From the NCBI GenBank assembly GCA_016937075.1, contig JAFGWQ010000166.1:1-9276 (forward strand): DNA of 9,276 nucleotides. Direction: 5' to 3'. The translations under genes were made by a program, and so were the position numbers. Of the stretch, positions 6,170 to 9,276 are shown one piece after another. The notes below the pieces were generated by a model that was not told the origin of the DNA, ran no database searches, and saw only the letters and a program-made list of their open reading frames with translations. Numbering within the stretch: the first letter of the stretch is position 1; every line of letters begins with the position of its first letter. The stretch is from Campylobacterales bacterium. Lineage in GTDB: Bacteria > Campylobacterota > Campylobacteria > Campylobacterales > Sulfurovaceae.

Positions 6170-6180
6170 TACAATATGAT
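6170..6180 (+). promoter_or_regulatory. Candidate -10 for the ankyrin-repeat gene
   Basis: TACAAT (6170-6175) and TATGAT (6175-6180) each match TATAAT at five of six positions and share one base. The ribosome binding site AGGAG at 6187-6191 follows, 9 nt before ATG 6201. TACAAT leaves a more workable leader. TATAAA at 6154-6159 is another option. Confidence 0.35.
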
Positions 6181-6200
6181 TACATTAGGAGAGCATATAT

Positions 6201-6713
6201 ATGCAATCATTAGCTAAAGCAATAGAACAAGACTCACTTCTACAAACAAAACAAATCATTGATAATGGCATTGACTTATCAAAACCTCTTGTTCTTGGAA
6301 GTGAATATGATTTAGATAGCCCAGATGAGGTTAGTGTACTATTTTTTGCAATACGAAAGTATGCAAGTATCGAGCTTATTAAGCTTCTTTTGGAGCATGG
6401 TGTAGACCTATTTGAAGTTGACAAAGAAGGCGTAAGCAGCTTGGATGTTGCTATCAAATTCAAGAGATATGATGTGGTGCAATTATGTATTGATAACGGA
6501 TTTGATGTCAATACTACCAAGAGAAAAAGCGGCATAACTCCTCTAATGCTGGCATCATGTTTTAATGATATCGATATGCTGAAGCTATTAATAGAAAATG
6601 GAGCCAAAATTGACAATAAAGATAAATTTGGTATGAATGCTATAGAGTATGCAAAAAAGCTAGGCCAGACAAAAACCGCAGAATTTTTGGAAAGCAAGAT
6701 AGAAACTAACTAG
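6201..6713 (+). CDS. Ankyrin-repeat protein, 170 aa
   Basis: Three to four ankyrin repeats fill the protein. They are roughly at residues 44-75 (AIRKYASIELIKLLLEHGVD), 77-107 (GVSSLDVAIKFKRYDVVQLC, then IDNGFDVN), 111-141 (GITPLMLASCFNDIDMLKLL, then IENGAKID) and a partial one at 144-166 (GMNAIEYAKKLGQTKTAEFL). A degenerate first repeat may cover 3-30. Ankyrin stacks bind other proteins. There is no signal peptide or membrane segment, so it is probably cytoplasmic. It sits alone between a divergent small gene and a hairpin, with AGGAG before the start, and so looks like a single-gene unit. Its partner is unknown. The codon use is like that of its neighbours, giving no sign of recent transfer. 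The opposite strand is also open over the whole gene, which I take as a shadow. Confidence 0.88.
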   Translation: MQSLAKAIEQDSLLQTKQIIDNGIDLSKPLVLGSEYDLDSPDEVSVLFFAIRKYASIELIKLLLEHGVDLFEVDKEGVSSLDVAIKFKRYDVVQLCIDNGFDVNTTKRKSGITPLMLASCFNDIDMLKLLIENGAKIDNKDKFGMNAIEYAKKLGQTKTAEFLESKIETN

Positions 6714-6737
6714 TAGTGGGTGATTATATGCCCACTA
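6714..6737 (+). terminator. Hairpin after the ankyrin gene, probable terminator
   Basis: TAGTGGG (6714-6720) pairs perfectly with CCCACTA (6731-6737) over a 10-nt loop. It begins directly after the TAG stop. The 3' side continues TCACTTTATG, so the T-tract is poor, and a factor-independent terminator is likely but not certain. The rimO promoter follows within ten bases. Confidence 0.45.
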
Positions 6738-6745
6738 TCACTTTA

Positions 6746-6754
6746 TGCTATAAT
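6746..6754 (+). promoter_or_regulatory. Extended -10 promoter for rimO
   Basis: TGCTATAAT is a perfect TATAAT (6749-6754) with the TGn extension. The start is expected near 6761, giving a leader of about 17 nt with a weak ribosome binding site (AAGAAAG, 6766-6772) before ATG 6778. Confidence 0.6.
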
Positions 6755-6777
6755 ATCCCAAAAAAAGAAAGTAATAT

Positions 6778-8100
6778 ATGAGCCCAAAAACCCTTCATTT
6801 AGTTAGCTTAGGCTGTACGAAAAATCTAGTAGATAGCGAAGTGATGTTAGGTCGCTTGAGTGATTATGCACTCACCGATGATGCTGGAAATGCAGATGTC
6901 ATCATTGTCAACACTTGCGGATTTATAGAGGCAGCCAAAGAAGAATCTCTTTCAACTATATTGAATCTCCACGAACAACGAAAGAGTGACTCATTGCTTG
7001 TCATGAGCGGTTGTTTGAGCGAGAGATATAAAGATGAACTACAAAAAGATCTCCCTGAAATTGATATATTTACAGGAGTGGGTGATTATGACAAGATAGA
7101 CGCGATGATAGAAGCCAAAAAAGGTGTTTACACCCCAGAAGTTTTCCTGGCTGACGAAAACTCACCTAGAGTTATCACCGGCTCAAACTATCACGCTTAT
7201 ATCAAAATAGCAGAGGGGTGCAACCAAACATGTTCGTTCTGTGCCATTCCGCACTTTAAAGGCAAGCTTCACTCTAGGACATTAAATTCGATAGTCAAAG
7301 AGGTAACCTCTCTTGTGGACCAAGGATTTTGGGACTTTTCATTTATCTCTCAAGATAGCTCGAGTTATGGGAGAGATATAGGATTAAAAGACGGTCTTAT
7401 AGATATGATAAATGAGGTAGAGAAAATCAAAGGCGTAAAGAGTGCAAGAGTCTTGTATCTATATCCAAGCACGACCAGTTTTGCCCTCATTGACAAGATA
7501 GCAGATTCTACAGTTTTCCAGACATATTATGATATACCGATCCAGCATAGTGATGATAGTATGTTTAAAGTGATGAAAAGGGGCTTTGGAGAAGAGAAAA
7601 CAAAAGCATTGCTATATCATATGCAAAGTAAACCAAATGCATTTATCCGTACCACATTCATAGTCGGGCATCCTGGCGAGAGTGACGAAACATTTAAAAG
7701 GCTTTGCGAGTTTTGTAAAGATTTTGGTTTTGATAGATTCAATGTATTTGCCTATTCCAACGAAGAGTCAACAAGCGCTTACGATATGGAGCAAATTCCT
7801 GCTAAGATCATAGCCCAAAGAGTAAAAAAACTCGGCAAAATTGCTTCTGACGCGACAACTCTTTCATTGTCAAAATTGATAGACACTACTTTACAAATTG
7901 TCATAGATGGAGAAAGCAGTGAACATGAATATCTGCTTAGTGCCAGACCGCTTGCCTGGGCAGTAGAAATAGATGGCGAAATACTCATAAATGATACATC
8001 TGATCTGCCTATCGTTTATGGCGGTGCATATGAAGCAAGGGTCACAGAGCTTGTCGGCGATAAGCTTTTGGCAACACTTACAAGGAAGGTAGAAGGATGA
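6778..8100 (+). CDS. rimO: Ribosomal protein S12 methylthiotransferase RimO, 440 aa
   Basis: RimO is a radical-SAM enzyme that adds a methylthio group to the conserved aspartate of ribosomal protein S12, using two [4Fe-4S] clusters. The N-terminal UPF0004 domain carries three cluster cysteines: C13 in SLGCTKNLVDSE, C47 in NTCGFI and C79 in SGCLSERY. The radical-SAM motif is C148-x3-C152-x2-C155 in AEGCNQTCSFCAIPHFKGKL, and the F-K-G-K sequence after it favours RimO over MiaB. DIPIQHSDDSMFKVMKRG (252-269) and GHPGESDETF (297-306) are further family blocks. A TRAM domain ends the protein (about 370-440). The length is normal. The last codons (K-V-E-G-stop) lie inside a 7-bp tandem repeat, so the extreme C-terminus could vary between strains. 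The gene has its own promoter. Confidence 0.95.
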   Translation: MSPKTLHLVSLGCTKNLVDSEVMLGRLSDYALTDDAGNADVIIVNTCGFIEAAKEESLSTILNLHEQRKSDSLLVMSGCLSERYKDELQKDLPEIDIFTGVGDYDKIDAMIEAKKGVYTPEVFLADENSPRVITGSNYHAYIKIAEGCNQTCSFCAIPHFKGKLHSRTLNSIVKEVTSLVDQGFWDFSFISQDSSSYGRDIGLKDGLIDMINEVEKIKGVKSARVLYLYPSTTSFALIDKIADSTVFQTYYDIPIQHSDDSMFKVMKRGFGEEKTKALLYHMQSKPNAFIRTTFIVGHPGESDETFKRLCEFCKDFGFDRFNVFAYSNEESTSAYDMEQIPAKIIAQRVKKLGKIASDATTLSLSKLIDTTLQIVIDGESSEHEYLLSARPLAWAVEIDGEILINDTSDLPIVYGGAYEARVTELVGDKLLATLTRKVEG

Positions 8101-8134
8101 AGGTTGAAGGAAGAAGAACAGAAGGTGAAAGATG
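8085..8134 (+). repeat. Heptanucleotide GAAGGNN tandem repeat across the rimO stop
   Basis: Four uninterrupted 7-bp units, GAAGGTA, GAAGGAT, GAAGGTT and GAAGGAA, run from 8085 to 8112. They are followed by degenerate units (GAAGAAC, an extra A, GAAGGTG, AAAGATG) to 8134. The array starts in the last five rimO codons and continues into the spacer, and it is purine-only over long stretches on the + strand. Short arrays of this sort can change copy number by slippage; a change of one unit would move the rimO stop. Confidence 0.75.
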
Positions 8135-8137
8135 GTG

Positions 8138-8169
8138 TTATTCTGAGCCACAAAGTGGCGTGAGAATCT
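8138..8169. repeat. REP-like imperfect palindrome upstream of tilS
   Basis: The core GCCAC-AAA-GTGGC (8147-8159) is a perfect 5-bp stem with a 3-nt loop. An outer stem ATTCT (8140-8144) with AGAAT (8163-8167) encloses it, separated by a small internal loop. The form TTATTCTGAGC ... GAGAATCT is like the short interspersed palindromes (ATTCTGAGC ... GAATCT) I have seen in intergenic DNA of several bacteria. It lies 16 nt before the tilS start. No T-run follows, so it is not a normal terminator. The copy number in this genome is unknown. Confidence 0.55.
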
Positions 8170-8183
8170 AAAAAAGATACAAG

Positions 8184-9173
8184 ATGAAAACAGACAAAAA
8201 GATACTTCTTCATTCTCTCTTCTCCCTTGAAAATAAAAAACTCCTTCTTGCCTTTTCGGGCGGCATTGATTCATCGGCACTTTTTCACATTCTTATAGAT
8301 AACGGTCTGAAGCCAGATTTGGCAATAGTTGATTATGGGATCAGGGAACAGAGTAAAGATGAAACGGCTTATGCCAAAGAGTTGGCCTCAAAGTATAATT
8401 GCATTTGCCATGTTGTTAATGCCCCTAGTTTTGATAGTCATTTTGAAGCCAACGCAAGAGCATTTAGATATGAGTTTTTTGAAAAGCTGATAGAAGAACA
8501 TGGGTATCATGTATTGCTCACAGCCCATCAGCTTAATGATCAGCTTGAATGGTTATTAATGAGACTCACCAAGGGGGCGGGACTCGGTGAGCTGATAGGT
8601 TTACATAGTGTTGCCCAACGATCAAATTATACGATAGTACGTCCATTACTAGAATATAGTAAAAATGAGTTGCAAGATTATCTGGATAATAATAAATACA
8701 GATATTTCATAGATGAGAGCAATAATGATGAGAGTTATGAGAGAAATTATTTTCGTAAATATTATAGCAATTCGCTTGTCGAAAAATATAAAGACGGGAT
8801 AAGACGGAGTTTTAAATATTTAAAAGATGATATATTTATACTTGAAGATAGATTTGAGACAATTTTTGCCTATAAAGAACTTCGAGTGATCAAAATATAC
8901 GACACAAGGCTCAAAGTTAAAGCAGCCGATCTGGCATTAAAGGAACTTGGTTATTTGCTTAGTTCGGCCCAAAGGGAAGAGATAGAAAAAAATAATGATT
9001 TGGTCATCGGCGGAGTCTGGGCAATCGGCTTGAGTGCTGACAAGCTCTATATCGCTCCATACTATAAAACAGTATTGCCAAAAGAGTTTAAAGAAAAATG
9101 CAGAATTACAGGTATCCCACCTCTAATAAGAGGATATTGGTATATGGAGAATTTAGATAAAATAGATATCTAG
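8184..9173 (+). CDS. tilS: tRNA(Ile)-lysidine synthetase TilS, 329 aa
   Basis: TilS uses ATP and lysine to convert C34 of the CAU-anticodon tRNA-Ile to lysidine, so that it reads AUA and accepts isoleucine. The PP-loop ATP motif is SGGIDS (25-30). Other family marks are VDYGIRE (49-55), NARAFRYEFF (90-99), the AHQLNDQLEWLLMRLTKGAG block (114-133; other members have H-H-x-D-D-Q), RPLLEYSKNEL (153-163), DESNND (177-182) and RNYFR (187-191). The length is short, and the C-terminal domain seen in longer TilS proteins such as that of E. coli is reduced or absent, as in other Campylobacterota. ATG 8184 has only a weak ribosome binding site and lies just after the REP-like hairpin. No promoter of its own is clear, so it may depend on transcription from rimO. 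Confidence 0.93.
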   Translation: MKTDKKILLHSLFSLENKKLLLAFSGGIDSSALFHILIDNGLKPDLAIVDYGIREQSKDETAYAKELASKYNCICHVVNAPSFDSHFEANARAFRYEFFEKLIEEHGYHVLLTAHQLNDQLEWLLMRLTKGAGLGELIGLHSVAQRSNYTIVRPLLEYSKNELQDYLDNNKYRYFIDESNNDESYERNYFRKYYSNSLVEKYKDGIRRSFKYLKDDIFILEDRFETIFAYKELRVIKIYDTRLKVKAADLALKELGYLLSSAQREEIEKNNDLVIGGVWAIGLSADKLYIAPYYKTVLPKEFKEKCRITGIPPLIRGYWYMENLDKIDI

Positions 9174-9199
9174 TAAAAAATGATTTTCAAGGAGTCTTT

Positions 9200-9276
9200 A
9201 TGAGATATATTTTAAGTGTTTTGATTTTATTGTCATGTATTGGGTGCAAAGACAAGATCTCCGAAGATAATGGAAG
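9200..9276 (+). CDS. Probable lipoprotein, N-terminal 25 codons only
   Basis: The start is ATG 9200 with AAGGAG (9189-9194) 5 nt upstream, 26 nt after tilS. The visible residues are MRYILSVLILLSCIGCKDKI and then SEDNG, cut by the window edge. This is a positively charged start, a hydrophobic stretch (4-12) and two cysteines, C13 and C16. Either LLSC or the following I-G-C could be the lipidation site; G before C16 and the charged residues after it slightly favour C16. The mature protein would be anchored to the inner or outer membrane. Nothing can be said of its function. Confidence 0.75.
   Translation, partial: MRYILSVLILLSCIGCKDKISEDNG

Noticed and set aside
6185..6697. 170-codon open frame on the minus strand opposite the ankyrin gene
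   Set aside because: It is almost exactly antisense to a protein with clear ankyrin repeats, is serine- and leucine-rich as antisense frames are, and has no ribosome binding site or family signature.
7891..8280. 129-codon minus-strand frame across the end of rimO, the spacer and the start of tilS
   Set aside because: Both flanking genes are certain on the + strand. The frame is a low-complexity antisense reading (F- and C-rich) with no recognisable domain.
1..9276. CRISPR arrays, tRNA or rRNA genes, insertion sequences, toxin-antitoxin pairs
   Set aside because: I saw no spaced direct repeats of CRISPR size, no tRNA-like cloverleaf or rRNA sequence, and no transposase. The small minus-strand gene and the ankyrin gene do not match a toxin-antitoxin family that I can recognise.

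Overview
The window looks like an AT-rich chromosomal segment from a Campylobacterota (Epsilonproteobacteria) species, most like the free-living Sulfurimonas/Sulfurovum/Sulfuricurvum group. This rests on low GC, -10 boxes of the TGnTATAAT type without a clear -35, MurE, PanD and TilS proteins of the short epsilonproteobacterial kind, and the gene strings nfu-TPR-murE and panD-ybaB. The genus is an inference. All genes read on the + strand except one proposed 43-residue gene on the minus strand.

Region 1 (1-2482) is the 3' end of an F-type ATPase operon: the C-terminus of a b/delta-type stalk subunit, a complete alpha subunit and a complete gamma subunit, each joined to the next by an ATGA overlap. 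Gamma is the last gene and no beta follows, which fits the alternate N-ATPase operon (atpDCQRBEFAG) rather than the housekeeping order (alpha-gamma-beta-epsilon). The alpha subunit is divergent and its P-loop has lost the first glycine.

Region 2 (2483-4762) is a three-gene operon behind a good TGATATAAT promoter: an Nfu-type Fe-S scaffold, a small TPR protein and MurE (meso-diaminopimelate-adding ligase). The last two genes start at GTGA overlaps.

Region 3 (4763-5972) holds a thioredoxin-fold [2Fe-2S] ferredoxin-like protein with nested inverted repeats in its promoter region, then panD (aspartate decarboxylase) with its own TATAAT, and ybaB/ebfC (nucleoid-associated protein) 3 nt behind panD.

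Region 4 (5973-6777) is a small accessory-looking stretch: a 43-codon minus-strand ORF with a strong ribosome binding site, a divergent promoter region, an ankyrin-repeat protein and a hairpin that may terminate it.

Region 5 (6778-9276) has rimO (methylthiotransferase for ribosomal protein S12), an 83-nt spacer, tilS (tRNA-Ile lysidine synthetase), and the first 25 codons of a probable lipoprotein. The spacer contains a heptanucleotide GAAGGNN tandem repeat that runs through the rimO stop codon and a REP-like palindrome. RimO and TilS both serve translation.

Most of the window is ordinary housekeeping DNA. I see no complete new system. The points most worth checking are the altered AtpA P-loop, the unlisted minus-strand small gene, the repeat cluster between rimO and tilS, and the palindromes ahead of the ferredoxin gene.
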